From the NCBI RefSeq assembly GCF_001898805.1, contig NZ_MKVJ01000022.1, positions 127,526 through 166,751 on the forward strand: a DNA stretch of 39,226 nucleotides, in the 5' to 3' direction. This document shows positions 29,848 to 38,444 of this stretch, piece after piece; position 1 is the stretch's first letter, and each line of letters starts with the position of its first letter. This DNA comes from Leifsonia sp. 71-9. GTDB taxonomy: Bacteria > Actinomycetota > Actinomycetes > Actinomycetales > Microbacteriaceae. Both the position numbers and the translations under genes were made by a program. A model generated the notes under the pieces. It searched no databases. It had not been told where the DNA came from and saw nothing but the letters and a program-made list of their open reading frames with translations.

Positions 29848-30933
29848 ATGAACGGGGATGTGATGGGCGGAGGGGTCGTCGTCGCGATCGCGGCGGTGCT
29901 CTGGCTCGCCTATCTGGTCCCGGTCTGGCTGCGCCGCCGCGAATACATCGCCACCGAGCGCAACGCCGTCCGGCTGCAGCAGACCCTGCGCATCCTCGCC
30001 GAGACCAGCGAGCTGCCGGACGAGGTGCGCATGGAGGCCACCGCCCGCACGGTCGCCGAGCAGCAGCGCGTGCTGCGCCGGGCCGAGCAGCGCCAGCTCG
30101 TCGAGGCGCGTGCGGAGGCCGCGGCCCACGCCCGCCGGGAGCACGCCATCGCCGAAGAGCGCCGCATCGCCGCCGAGGAGGCCGAGCGCGCCGCGACCGC
30201 CGCCATCGCCGTCGAGCGCGCCTCCCGCGCCGCAGCGGCCCAGCGTGCGCGCGCCATCGCGACGGCCGAGAGCCGCCGCCCCGCCCTCTCCCCGCAGCGT
30301 CGCCGCCGTCTGCGCCGCGCCCGGGCCCTCAGCACGCTCGTCCTCGTCGCCGGAGTGATCGGCGTGATCGCCGGCACCGGCGTCATGCTCTCCACCGGCG
30401 CCTGGATCGTCCCTGCCCTGTCCGCGGCCGTGTCCGTCGCGGCCCTCGGGATGCTCGGCCGCCTCGCGCAGCCGCAGGAGGCTCCGGCCGTGCCGGCGCG
30501 CGCCGTGACCATCCCGGCCGCGCCCGCCCTCTACGACGACGCGCAGCACGACCTGCCCGTGCAGGAGCGCCTGCGCCAGAGCTGGACCCCGCGTCCGCTC
30601 CCCAAGCCCCTCCACCTCTCGCCCGGGACCGTCGCGGCCGCCGCCATGGCGTCCGTGGATGCGGCGACCGAGCTGCGCCGCGCCGCCGCCCGCGCCGACT
30701 TCGACCGCAAGGCCTCGGAGATCGCGCCGGCCGCGCCCGTCGCCCCTCCGGTGCCCCTGCGCCCGGTCGCGGTGGCCGAGACGCCCGCCGCCTCCGTCCC
30801 GCGCATCGCCGCGGCCGCTCCCGGCCCGGAGCCCATCCCGAGCCGCTACGCGAGCATGGGCATCGTCGGCGACGCGTCCGACGGCACCATCGACCTCGAC
30901 GCGGTGCTCCGCCGCCGCCGGGCCGCGAGCTGA
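29848..30933 (+). CDS. sepX: SepX/GlpR-like septum-associated membrane protein
   Basis: 361 residues. One membrane helix (9-28, ending in LVPVWLRRRE, a signature of the family), a charged Ala/Glu/Arg-rich predicted coiled coil (about 75-140), two more helices (about 160-205), then a long Ala/Pro-rich linker and a C-terminal motif with MGIVGDASDGTIDLDAVLRRRR. SepX (Streptomyces) and GlpR (Corynebacterium) are actinobacterial divisome proteins encoded after galU and rimJ. Here the partner gene glp (MoeA-like) is not between galU and rimJ. Confidence 0.85.
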   Translation: MNGDVMGGGVVVAIAAVLWLAYLVPVWLRRREYIATERNAVRLQQTLRILAETSELPDEVRMEATARTVAEQQRVLRRAEQRQLVEARAEAAAHARREHAIAEERRIAAEEAERAATAAIAVERASRAAAAQRARAIATAESRRPALSPQRRRRLRRARALSTLVLVAGVIGVIAGTGVMLSTGAWIVPALSAAVSVAALGMLGRLAQPQEAPAVPARAVTIPAAPALYDDAQHDLPVQERLRQSWTPRPLPKPLHLSPGTVAAAAMASVDAATELRRAAARADFDRKASEIAPAAPVAPPVPLRPVAVAETPAASVPRIAAAAPGPEPIPSRYASMGIVGDASDGTIDLDAVLRRRRAAS

Positions 30934-30945
30934 GCGGTGCTCGAT

Positions 30946-30975
30946 TTCAACTCGGCACGGATGGGGTGCTAGGCT
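30946..30975 (+). promoter_or_regulatory. Probable tRNA promoter TTCAAC-N18-TAGGCT
   Basis: A -35-like TTCAAC at 30946-30951 and TAGGCT at 30970-30975, about 16 nt before the tRNA 5' end. Confidence 0.45.
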
Positions 30976-30991
30976 TTCAGAGCAGTTCCCC

Positions 30992-31064
30992 GGGGCTATG
31001 GCGCAGTTGGTAGCGCGCTTCGTTCGCATCGAAGAGGTCAGGAGTTCGAATCTCCTTAGCTCCA
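30992..31064 (+). tRNA. tRNA-Ala, anticodon CGC
   Basis: 73 nt. The acceptor stem GGGGCTA pairs with TAGCTCC (one G-U), D stem GCGC/GCGC, anticodon stem CTTCG/CGAAG around loop TTCGCAT with anticodon CGC at 31025-31027, T stem AGGAG/CTCCT with loop TTCGAAT. It reads the Ala codon GCG, frequent in this GC-rich genome. The CCA end is not fully encoded (A then CC). Confidence 0.97.
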
Positions 31065-31075
31065 CCGGAAAGCAC

Positions 31076-31107
31076 CAGAAGGGCCGCTCGAGAGAGCGGC
31101 CCTTCTG
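31076..31107 (+). terminator. tRNA terminator hairpin
   Basis: A perfect 14-bp stem, CAGAAGGGCCGCTC and complement, with a GAGA loop, beginning 12 nt after the tRNA; followed by CTTGTT. Confidence 0.8.
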
Positions 31108-31225
31108 CTTGTTCGGGCTGTTTCTTCGGCTCGTCCCGCCCGAGCCCACCGCATCCCGGACGCAGAGTCATCCCTTCCGGACGACCGATCAGGTGCACGC
31201 CGCGCCGCGCCGTCACGATGGTGGG

Positions 31226-32452
31226 ATGACACTCAGCGACACCGCTCCGACCTCTCCGACCGCCGCCGTGCCCGCCCAGGGATCCGGGGGCGGCGGCGAG
31301 ACCGCCCGCTGGGGCGGCGTCGTCGCGCTGCTCGTCGGCGTGTTCGTGCTGGTGACCAGTGAGTTCCTCCCGGCCAGCCTGCTGCCGTCGATGGCGGCGG
31401 AGTTCGGGGTGACCGAGGGCGTGGCCGGTCAGGTGGTGACCGCGACCGCTCTGGTGGGCGTGATCGCCGGCCCGGCGACCGCCCTGGTGTTCCCGCGGCT
31501 CGACCGGCGGCGCCTCCTGATCGGGCTGCTCGTCCTGGCGCTGGCGGCCAACCTGGTGACCGCGATCGCGCCGGCCTTCTGGATCGTCGTGATCGCCCGC
31601 ATCGCGCTGGGCATGGCGATCTCGGGCACGTGGTCGATGGCGCTCGCGGTCTCGGCGCACCTGGTGCCGCCGCGGCACCTCGGCCGGGCGATGATGGTCG
31701 TCAACACCGGCGTGTCCGCGGCCACGGTGGCGGCGGTGCCGCTGGGAGCGCTGATCAGTTCGCTCGCCGGATGGCGGGTGGTCTTCTTCGCCGTCGCGGG
31801 CGCCACCGTGATCGCGATCGTCGTGATGGCGATCGTGATGCCGTCCGTCCCGGCCGCCGCGGCCACCGGCCTGCGGGCGCTGGTCGCCACCATCCGCTCG
31901 AAGGCGATGATCGTCGGGCTCGTCGGCGTGCTGCTGATCGTCGCGGGTCACTTCGCGAGCTTCACCTACATCCGTCCCGCGGCCGAGAGCGTCTCGGGAC
32001 TGGGGGCCGGGGGGATCGCGATCCTGCTCGCCGTCTACGGCGTGGGCGGCCTGATCGGCAACCTGGTGACCGGCTCGGTGGTCGACAAGCGCCTCGCGAC
32101 CACTCTCGTCGTGCTGCCGACCATCCTGGGCGCGGCCGTCATCTTCTTCTCGTTCTCGACCGGTTCCGTGGTGTTCGCGTTCATCGCGGCGGCCGTCTGG
32201 GGCATGGCGTTCGGCGGCGTGCCGACCATGGCGCAGACCTGGTCGGCCCGGGTGGAGCCGGAGCGGATGGAGAGCGCGGGCGGTCTGACCGTCGCGACGT
32301 TCCAGCTCGGCATCTCGACCGGCGCGGTCGTCGGCGGCGTGCTGATCGACGCGACGAGCGTGGGCGTGGTGTTCGTGGCGGGCGGGATCTCGGCCGTGCT
32401 GGGCGGACTGCTCATCGCCTCCACCCGGCGCTGGTTCCCGCGCCGGGGCTGA
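31226..32452 (+). CDS. MFS transporter, DHA1 family (AraJ/sugar-efflux-like)
   Basis: 408 residues, 12 helices. After a soluble N-terminal 28 residues, helix 1 has TSEFLPASLLPSMA (44-57), the DHA1 AraJ/YdeA-like signature; it may export drugs, sugars or nucleosides. Start ATG 31226; CACGAT lies 6 nt upstream, a weak leaderless -10. The convergent AraC-type gene at 32502 is its probable regulator, 49 nt away. Confidence 0.88.
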   Translation: MTLSDTAPTSPTAAVPAQGSGGGGETARWGGVVALLVGVFVLVTSEFLPASLLPSMAAEFGVTEGVAGQVVTATALVGVIAGPATALVFPRLDRRRLLIGLLVLALAANLVTAIAPAFWIVVIARIALGMAISGTWSMALAVSAHLVPPRHLGRAMMVVNTGVSAATVAAVPLGALISSLAGWRVVFFAVAGATVIAIVVMAIVMPSVPAAAATGLRALVATIRSKAMIVGLVGVLLIVAGHFASFTYIRPAAESVSGLGAGGIAILLAVYGVGGLIGNLVTGSVVDKRLATTLVVLPTILGAAVIFFSFSTGSVVFAFIAAAVWGMAFGGVPTMAQTWSARVEPERMESAGGLTVATFQLGISTGAVVGGVLIDATSVGVVFVAGGISAVLGGLLIASTRRWFPRRG

Positions 32453-32458
32453 CGGGCC

Positions 32459-32493
32459 GACCGGCTGCGGCTGACCGGCTGCGGCTGACCGGC
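32459..32493. repeat. 14-bp tandem repeat between convergent genes
   Basis: GACCGGCTGCGGCT occurs twice in a row (32459-32472, 32473-32486), followed by a partial copy GACCGGC. It fills most of the gap between the exporter and araC-type genes; it might help terminate transcription, or be slippage-derived. Confidence 0.7.
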
Positions 32494-32501
32494 GGGAAGC
32501 C

Positions 32502-33449
32502 TCAGGCGGTCGCGGCCAGCCGCCGCCACGCGGACGGGTTCGTCCCGGTGTGGCGGCGGAAGGCGCGGCTGAACGCGGCCTCCGAGCCGTAGCCGAGCGA
32601 CACCGCGGTCTGGGCGATGCTGACGCGGTCGTCGGCGAGCAGGGACTTGGCCCGCTCCATCCGCACGCGCAGCACGTACCGGGCCGGCGGCTCCCCGACG
32701 ACGGTGTGGAAGCGCTCGGCGAACGCGGTGCGGGAGGTGGCGGCCACGCGGGCGAGACGCTCGAGCGTCCACGCGCCTCCCGGATCGTCCCGGATGGCGT
32801 CGACCGCGCGGGCGATGTGCGGGTCGCTCGCGGGCAGCAGCCAGCCGTCCGGCGCGCAGCCGTTCTCGACCCACGCGCGCACCGCCGAGGCGGCGAGCAC
32901 GCTCACGAGCCGCCCGGCGAACGCGCACGACGCGGGACGCGCGCTGGCGACCTCGGCGACGAGCGCCTCCGCGAGCGCGTTGAGGTGCGCATCCCGCCGC
33001 AGCAGCTGGCACGCGATGAGCGCGTCGGGCAGCGCGCGGGCGAGGGGATGCTCGGTGCCGGCGGCGAGGCGCAGCGAGCCGGCGACGATCTCCGTGTCTT
33101 CGCGCGCGTGGATGCGGTACGAGGTCGGCCGGGTGCGGAGCACGAAGTCCCCGCCGCGCAGCCGGGTGGTGTCGCCGTCCGTGCGTAGGTCGAGGTCGCC
33201 GCTCAGCACTAGGAAGAAGGGCACCTCGCGCACGTTCCCGCCGATCGCCTCCCCGGCGGAGAGCCGGTGCCGGGCGAAGTCCACGAGCGTCCAGTCCATC
33301 GCCGCGAGCATCTGCTCCAGCATCCGGGCCGTGCGTTCGGTGAGCGCGCCGGAGGCCACGGGGGCGGGGGCGACGGGGGCGTCCGTTTCGATGATGCTCA
33401 CGAGAGGCGCAACCGTCGCGGCGGCCGGGGGATTCCCGTTGGTCGTCAC
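32502..33449 (-). CDS. AraC family regulator with cupin-like sensor domain
   Basis: 315 residues from GTG 33449. The N-terminal half resembles the AraC_binding_2/Cupin_6 group ([16 protein letters not shown], then [15 protein letters not shown]); the C-terminal double HTH spans about 215-310 ([20 protein letters not shown], then [23 protein letters not shown]). The GTG overlaps the upstream lysE stop as GTGA, so it may be co-translated with lysE; an alternative GTG about 16 codons later cannot be excluded. It probably controls the convergent DHA1 exporter. Confidence 0.85.
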   Translation of the reverse strand: MTTNGNPPAAATVAPLVSIIETDAPVAPAPVASGALTERTARMLEQMLAAMDWTLVDFARHRLSAGEAIGGNVREVPFFLVLSGDLDLRTDGDTTRLRGGDFVLRTRPTSYRIHAREDTEIVAGSLRLAAGTEHPLARALPDALIACQLLRRDAHLNALAEALVAEVASARPASCAFAGRLVSVLAASAVRAWVENGCAPDGWLLPASDPHIARAVDAIRDDPGGAWTLERLARVAATSRTAFAERFHTVVGEPPARYVLRVRMERAKSLLADDRVSIAQTAVSLGYGSEAAFSRAFRRHTGTNPSAWRRLAATA

Positions 33450-34045
33450 ACGACCAGGAGCACCGCCAGCACGACCATCAGGACCGCGATCCCGGCATCC
33501 AGGATCCGCCACGACATCGGACGAGCGAAGAGCGGGGCGGCGAAGCGGGCGCCGAAGCCGAGCACGCCGAACCAGAGGAGGCTCGCGGTCGCGGCCCCCG
33601 CACCGAAGACCCAGCGGCCGGGATCGCCGTGGTCGGCCGAGAGGGAGCCGAGCAGCAGCACCGTGTCGAGGTACACGTGCGGGTTGAGCCAGGTGATCGC
33701 CAGACACATCCCGACCGTCGCCAGGAGCGAGGGGGCGACGCCGGATGCCGCCGTGAGCGCCGACGGCTTCAGAGCGCGCCGGGCGGCGAACACGGCGTAG
33801 CCGAGCAGGAACGCGAAGCCGACCCAGCGCACGATCTCGAGGGCGAGGGGAGCGGCCTTCACGAGCGCCCCGATCCCGGCGACGCCGGCCGCGATCAGGA
33901 GCGCGTCGCTGAGGACGCAGATCGTGACGACGGGGAGCACGTGCTCGCGGCGCAGCCCCTGGCGCAGCACGAACGCGTTCTGCGCGCCGATGGCGACGAT
34001 GAGGGAGGCGCCGGAGCCGAGGCCGGTGAGGAAGATCGCGAACAC
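33446..34045 (-). CDS. lysE: LysE/ArgO family amino-acid exporter
   Basis: 199 residues with six hydrophobic segments. The conserved [12 protein letters not shown] motif follows helix 1, and [11 protein letters not shown] is the conserved NPH motif in the middle. It exports basic amino acids (Lys, Arg) in studied members. GTG start with an AAGG SD. Divergent from a LysG/ArgP-type regulator with 72 nt between, the classic lysE-lysG arrangement. Confidence 0.92.
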   Translation of the reverse strand: MFAIFLTGLGSGASLIVAIGAQNAFVLRQGLRREHVLPVVTICVLSDALLIAAGVAGIGALVKAAPLALEIVRWVGFAFLLGYAVFAARRALKPSALTAASGVAPSLLATVGMCLAITWLNPHVYLDTVLLLGSLSADHGDPGRWVFGAGAATASLLWFGVLGFGARFAAPLFARPMSWRILDAGIAVLMVVLAVLLVV

Positions 34046-34117
34046 GGATCGACCTTATGGGCCGAACGCGTGTTCAGTACAGCTTGCTTTTCTTACGAAG
34101 CATTAGCATCGCTGTTG

Positions 34118-35005
34118 ATGGATGCCAATACCGAGCAGCTGAGGACCCTCGCGGCCGTGATCGACCACGGCACGTTCGAGCGCGCCGCCGCGGCGCTGCA
34201 CGTGACGCCGTCGGCGGTCAGCCAGCGGGTGAAGGCGCTGGAGGAGCAGGCCGGCCGGGTGCTCGTCCGCCGCAGCAAGCCGATCGAGCCGACGGAGGCC
34301 GGGCGCGTGCTGCTCCGCCTCGCCCGGCAGGTGGCGCTGCTGGAGGCGGAGGCCGCGGCCGAACTGGATGCGGCGGGCGGGGCCGCGACGATCATCCCGC
34401 TGGTCGTCAACGCCGACTCGCTGGCGACGTGGGTGCTGCCGGCGCTCGCGAGCCTCCCGGGCCTGGTCTTCGACCTCACCCTCGACGATCAGGAGCACAC
34501 GCTGGACCGGCTGCGCGACGGGACGGCGATGGCCGCGATCGGCTCGGACCCCGAACCGGTGCAGGGCTGCACGGTCTCGCCGCTCGGCGCGATGGTCTAC
34601 CGCCCGGTCGCGAGCCCCGCGTTCGTCGAGCGCTGGGCGCCCGAGGGGTGGGGTCCTGCGACGGCAGCCCGTGCGCCCATGCTGGTGTTCGACCGCAAGG
34701 ATGCCCTCCAGGACCGCTATCTGGACCGCTTCGCGCCCGGAGCGCGCCCGCCGCGCCAGTACGTGCCCGCCTCGACCGAGTTCGTGCGCGCGGCCGAGCT
34801 CGGCCTCGGCTGGGGGATGCTGCCCGACCTCCAGACCGCCGGGCACCTCGCCGACGGCCGGCTGATCGTGCTCGACGAGACGGGGGAGGAGGCGGTCGCC
34901 CTGCACTGGCACCAGTGGTCCATGCGGTCGGCGGCGCTCACCGCTGTGGCCGGCGCCATCGCGGCGCGGGCGGCGGCGGAGCTGCGGACGCCGAGCCGGT
35001 CGTGA
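34118..35005 (+). CDS. lysG: LysR-type regulator, LysG/ArgP (IciA) subfamily
   Basis: 295 residues. N-terminal HTH (about 4-63): LRTLAAVIDHGTFERAAAALH, then VTPSAVSQRVKALEEQAGRVLVRR, in which VSQRVKALE is typical of LysG/ArgP. The substrate-binding domain follows. It activates the lysE exporter when Lys/Arg is in excess in studied members. TAGCAT at 34104-34109 lies 8 nt before ATG. An imperfect palindrome GAACGCGTGTTC (34064-34075) in the intergenic region could be an operator. Its TGA stop abuts the stop of the convergent gene with no spacer. Confidence 0.88.
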   Translation: MDANTEQLRTLAAVIDHGTFERAAAALHVTPSAVSQRVKALEEQAGRVLVRRSKPIEPTEAGRVLLRLARQVALLEAEAAAELDAAGGAATIIPLVVNADSLATWVLPALASLPGLVFDLTLDDQEHTLDRLRDGTAMAAIGSDPEPVQGCTVSPLGAMVYRPVASPAFVERWAPEGWGPATAARAPMLVFDRKDALQDRYLDRFAPGARPPRQYVPASTEFVRAAELGLGWGMLPDLQTAGHLADGRLIVLDETGEEAVALHWHQWSMRSAALTAVAGAIAARAAAELRTPSRS

Positions 35006-37876
35006 CTACAGTGTCGCCAGCACGAGGTCGAGCGCGTCCGCGAAGCGGTCCGCACTTTCGCGCGTGATGCAGAGCGGCGGCTTGATCTTCAGCACGTTCT
35101 TGAAGTCACCGGTGGGCTGCACGATGGCGCCCTCGGCGAGCATCCGATCGCAGACGAGGCTCGCCTCTGCGGTGGCCGGGGTCATGTCGGCACGATCGAG
35201 CACCAGCTCGACGCCCAGGTAGAGCCCCATCCCGTGCACGGCACCGACGACCGGGTGGCGGTCGCCGAGCGCGCGCAGCCGGTCGGCGAGGTGGTCGCCG
35301 ACGGTGACCGCATTCTCCTGCAGACGCTCGTCGCGCATGACGTCGAGCACCGTGAGCCCGACGACGGAGCTGACCGGGCTGCCGCCGGCGGACGAGAAGA
35401 ACGAGCCCTCCGCCGCGAACGACTCCGCGATCTCCCGGCGGGTGATCACCGCGCCGAGCGGCTGGCCGTTGCCGACCGCCTTGGCGATCGTGATGACGTC
35501 CGGGACGACCCCCTGCTGCTGCGAGCCCCAGAAGTAGTGACCGAGACGGCCGAAGCCGACCTGCACCTCGTCGGCGATGCAGACGCCCCCGCGCGCGCGG
35601 ATGCGCTCGTAGACCCCGGCGAGGTAGCCGTCGGGCAGCATGAGGCCGCCCGCGTTGCCGAACACAGGCTCGGCGATGTACCCGGCGACCTCGACGCCGT
35701 CCGCCTCCAGCGCCGCCAGGTCGTCGTCGAGATCGGCGAGGTAGGCCGCCGCCGAGTCGGGGCCGCGGTGCGTCCCGCGCAACGAGTTCGGCGCGGCGAC
35801 GAGCTTGACCCAGTCGGGCCGCGTCTCGAGCGCGCGCGGGTTGTCACCCAGCGACGAGGAGACGGAGTCCGAGCCGACCGTCCAGCCGTGGTACGCCTCC
35901 TTCACGGCGAGCACGGTGCGGCGGCCGGTGTGGGTCTGCGCCAGCCGCAGCGCCAGGTCGACCGCCTCGCTGCCGGAGTTGACCAGGAAGACGGTGTCGA
36001 GCCCCTCCGGAGCCAGCTCGGCCAGGCGCTCGGTGTAGCGCGAGAGCTCCTCGTAGTGGAAGCGGGAGTTGGTGTTGAGACGCGCCCACTGGTCGCGGAC
36101 CGCCTCCACGAGCCGCGGGTGGCCGTGGCCGATCTGCGTCACGTTGTTCACCATGTCGAGGTAGCTTTGCGCGCCCGTGTCGAAGAGGTGGTGCCGCCAG
36201 CCGCGCTCGATGAGCGGGGGATGGGCGAAGTAGTGCTCCTGGACCCGCGCGAACGTGTCGTCGCGGCGGGCGAGCGCCCCGGCCGGATCCGGGGTGGACG
36301 CGGTGACGTCGAGCCCGAAGAGGTCGGACGGGTCGGGGGAGACGGCCGTCCACAGCGCGAACGGCGCGATGGGGGTGACGAACGCCGGCGGACGCGGACC
36401 GCCGGTGCGATCGAGTTGCGCCGTGAGCCGGATCGTCGTGCCGATCTCCTCGCCGGCCGTGACCGTCGTGGTCGTCAACGGACGGGTCAGGCCGTCCAGC
36501 CACAGGTCCACGCCGTCGCCGCGGAGCGCCCAGGCGCCCTCGACCAGCGACAGCTCGCCCGCGAACGGGGCGAGCACGGGGACACCCGAGGGGGCGTCGA
36601 AGGTGACGCCGAGGGCGATGGTGGCCGTGGCGTCGGAGCGGTCGCGCACCGCGCGGGTGAGCCGGGCCTCCCCGTAGCGGGTGATCGCGTGACCGGCCTC
36701 GCGGCAGACCCGCGCCAGCACCTCGTCCTCGGCGGACGCCGTGGTCCACGCGCCGGCATCCTGATCGCGGCCGAGCACCGACAGATCGGCGAGGTTGGCG
36801 GGCGTGCTCTCGACGGCGATCAGCCGGCCGAGCCGGGGGAGCGGGCGGCTGTCGGCGAGACGGTGGCGGAGGAGCGCCTCCAGCTCGTCGGCGTCGATGC
36901 GGCGGGCGACGTCGAAGGCCAGCCACTCGTGGGCGCGATTCTCGTCGGCGTAGCGGTTGTCGCCATCCAGCGCCACCTGCTGCTCGCCGCTGACGACGAG
37001 CACGGCGCCGCGGAGCACGACCAGCGGCCAGAGCGCGGCCAGGTCGGCGTCGTCGAGCGGCGAGCGCTCGTGGAACGCGGCTACCACGTCGAGGACCGCT
37101 GCGATCGGCTCCTCCGGCACGTGGTGCAGCACGCTCGTGACGGTGGCGGCGAGGTCGCCGGCGAGCCAGCCGTCCGCGACGTCGCCGAAGTCGATGACGC
37201 CCGGACCGGTCTCCCCGAGCACGATGTTGTCGTCGGTCACGTCGCCGTGCGTCGCCTGGACGCGCAGGCGCGAGCGCAGCGGCTCGAGCCGGGCGAGCGC
37301 GGTGTCGGCGGCGGCGCGGACGACGCGGCGCTTGGCGGGCTGCTCCACGTGGTCGAGCAGGAGGTCGACGACCTCCCCGCCGATCCGCGAATCCCACTGC
37401 GTCGAGCGGTCGAGTCCGGGGTGCCGCAGACCGGCCAGACCCGCGGCGATGCCGCCGGCGAGGGCGCCGAGGGTGCGCAGCTGATCGGTGCTGGGGCGGG
37501 CGACGTCGGTGAGCGGCTCCCCGTCGAGGAAGGTCAGGACGCGGGCGTGCAGGTCGACGCCGCGCACGTCGACCGCGACCAGCTCCTCGCCGTCGATCGT
37601 GCGGACCACCGCGGGCACGCGGATGCCCGAATCGGCGAGGGCCGCGAGCGCGGCGTTCTGTGCGAGCAGCTCGTCGGCCGTGAACACCGGGTTCGCGATC
37701 TTGAGCACATAGCGGGCGTCGCCGGTGTCGATGAGGAAGTTGCGATCCTGCTGGCTGCCGAGCTCGGTGACCGTGCCGTCCAGGCCGAATCGCCCGGACG
37801 CGATGGCGCCGGCGTCGCTCGGCGTGATGTCCGGTCGGGGAAGCGATGGCTGGTCGAGGAAGGCGAAGTTCGGCAC
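35006..37876 (-). CDS. Three-part fusion: APH-type kinase, degenerate M23-like domain, class III aminotransferase/phospho-lyase
   Basis: 956 residues. Domain 1 (about 15-335) is an aminoglycoside/hydroxylysine-kinase fold with HGDVTDDN (210-217) and IDFGD (228-232). Domain 2 (about 395-500) resembles LytM/M23 (ALGVTFDAPSGVPVLAPF, 421-438), but the first metal ligands (HxxxD) read Ala421 and Thr425 and no HxH is present. Domain 3 (about 535-956) is a PLP fold-type I class III enzyme: NSGSEAVD (633-640), ADEVQVGFGR (768-777), PLP Lys799 in TIAKAVGNG. The class III part is related to ethanolamine-phosphate and phospho-hydroxylysine phospho-lyases, so a coupled amino-alcohol kinase plus phospho-lyase is plausible. 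GTG start with GGAG 6 nt upstream. Confidence 0.85.
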   Translation of the reverse strand: MPNFAFLDQPSLPRPDITPSDAGAIASGRFGLDGTVTELGSQQDRNFLIDTGDARYVLKIANPVFTADELLAQNAALAALADSGIRVPAVVRTIDGEELVAVDVRGVDLHARVLTFLDGEPLTDVARPSTDQLRTLGALAGGIAAGLAGLRHPGLDRSTQWDSRIGGEVVDLLLDHVEQPAKRRVVRAAADTALARLEPLRSRLRVQATHGDVTDDNIVLGETGPGVIDFGDVADGWLAGDLAATVTSVLHHVPEEPIAAVLDVVAAFHERSPLDDADLAALWPLVVLRGAVLVVSGEQQVALDGDNRYADENRAHEWLAFDVARRIDADELEALLRHRLADSRPLPRLGRLIAVESTPANLADLSVLGRDQDAGAWTTASAEDEVLARVCREAGHAITRYGEARLTRAVRDRSDATATIALGVTFDAPSGVPVLAPFAGELSLVEGAWALRGDGVDLWLDGLTRPLTTTTVTAGEEIGTTIRLTAQLDRTGGPRPPAFVTPIAPFALWTAVSPDPSDLFGLDVTASTPDPAGALARRDDTFARVQEHYFAHPPLIERGWRHHLFDTGAQSYLDMVNNVTQIGHGHPRLVEAVRDQWARLNTNSRFHYEELSRYTERLAELAPEGLDTVFLVNSGSEAVDLALRLAQTHTGRRTVLAVKEAYHGWTVGSDSVSSSLGDNPRALETRPDWVKLVAAPNSLRGTHRGPDSAAAYLADLDDDLAALEADGVEVAGYIAEPVFGNAGGLMLPDGYLAGVYERIRARGGVCIADEVQVGFGRLGHYFWGSQQQGVVPDVITIAKAVGNGQPLGAVITRREIAESFAAEGSFFSSAGGSPVSSVVGLTVLDVMRDERLQENAVTVGDHLADRLRALGDRHPVVGAVHGMGLYLGVELVLDRADMTPATAEASLVCDRMLAEGAIVQPTGDFKNVLKIKPPLCITRESADRFADALDLVLATL

Positions 37877-37966
37877 GGATGCTCCAGGGCTCGTCGGCGG
37901 GCTGACGCCAGTCTAGTGAAGGGGTCGGCGCGCTCAGCACCCAGCGAATGCACGGGGATCGGCGCG

Positions 37967-37972
37967 TAGCAT
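37967..37972 (+). promoter_or_regulatory. -10 box TAGCAT, leaderless DUF3054 gene
   Basis: TAGCAT followed by exactly 6 nt and GTG 37979; supports GTG as the true start. Confidence 0.5.
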
Positions 37973-37978
37973 CGACGC

Positions 37979-38362
37979 GTGAAACCCTGGAGGTCGGCCC
38001 TCGTGGCATTCGTCGTCGACGTCGCCTTCGTGCTGATCTTCGTGCTGGTCGGGCGCCGCAGCCACGGCGAGACGGCCGGGTTCACCGGGCTCATGACCAC
38101 GCTCTGGCCGTTCCTCGTCGCGCTGATCGCCGGCTGGCTGGTGACCTGGGCCTGGCGCCGTCCCTTCGCCGTGGTGTGGCCCGGCATCCCGATCTGGTTG
38201 ATGACGGTCGCGCTCGGGATGCTCATCCGCACCTCCGCGGGGCAGGGCGTGCAGCCGAGCTTCATCGCCGTCGCGTTCGTGGTGCTCGGCGTCTTCCTCG
38301 TCGGCTGGCGGCTCGTCGCGATGCCGTTCCTCCGCCGCCGCGCGCTGCGCTGCACCGCCTGA
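37979..38362 (+). CDS. DUF3054 membrane protein
   Basis: 127 residues, four membrane helices. AFVVDVAFVLIFVLVGRRSH (10-29) is the DUF3054 signature; PGIPIWLMTVALGMLIRTSAGQG is the conserved third helix. Function unknown. Divergent from the kinase-aminotransferase fusion gene, with about 100 nt between. Confidence 0.88.
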   Translation: MKPWRSALVAFVVDVAFVLIFVLVGRRSHGETAGFTGLMTTLWPFLVALIAGWLVTWAWRRPFAVVWPGIPIWLMTVALGMLIRTSAGQGVQPSFIAVAFVVLGVFLVGWRLVAMPFLRRRALRCTA

Positions 38363-38373
38363 CGGCCCCGCAC

Positions 38374-38426
38374 ATTCGTGCCGAATGTAGCGAATAGCGC
38401 CGCCATTCACGACATTCGGCACGAAT
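38374..38426. repeat. 53-bp nested inverted repeat between convergent genes
   Basis: ATTCGTGCCGAATGT (38374-38388) and its exact complement (38412-38426) flank a 23-nt centre. Each arm is itself an inverted repeat (ATTCG-TGC-CGAAT). It lies between the DUF3054 and DUF445 genes. A bidirectional terminator or REP-like element; no T-run. Confidence 0.7.
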
Positions 38427-38444
38427 CGCGCAGCGCGAGAACGG

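Noticed and set aside
30992-31107. tRNA-Ala as an integration site
   Set aside because: No integrase gene and no direct repeat of the tRNA 3' end is seen; the genes after it are ordinary, and the terminator follows at once.
27910-31149. A 1079-codon minus-strand frame crossing galU, rimJ, sepX and the tRNA
   Set aside because: It covers three clear genes and a tRNA on the other strand, and its composition is that of an antisense shadow.
35234-37969. A 911-codon plus-strand frame inside the kinase/aminotransferase gene
   Set aside because: It is antisense to strong kinase and PLP motifs and has no recognisable domain of its own.
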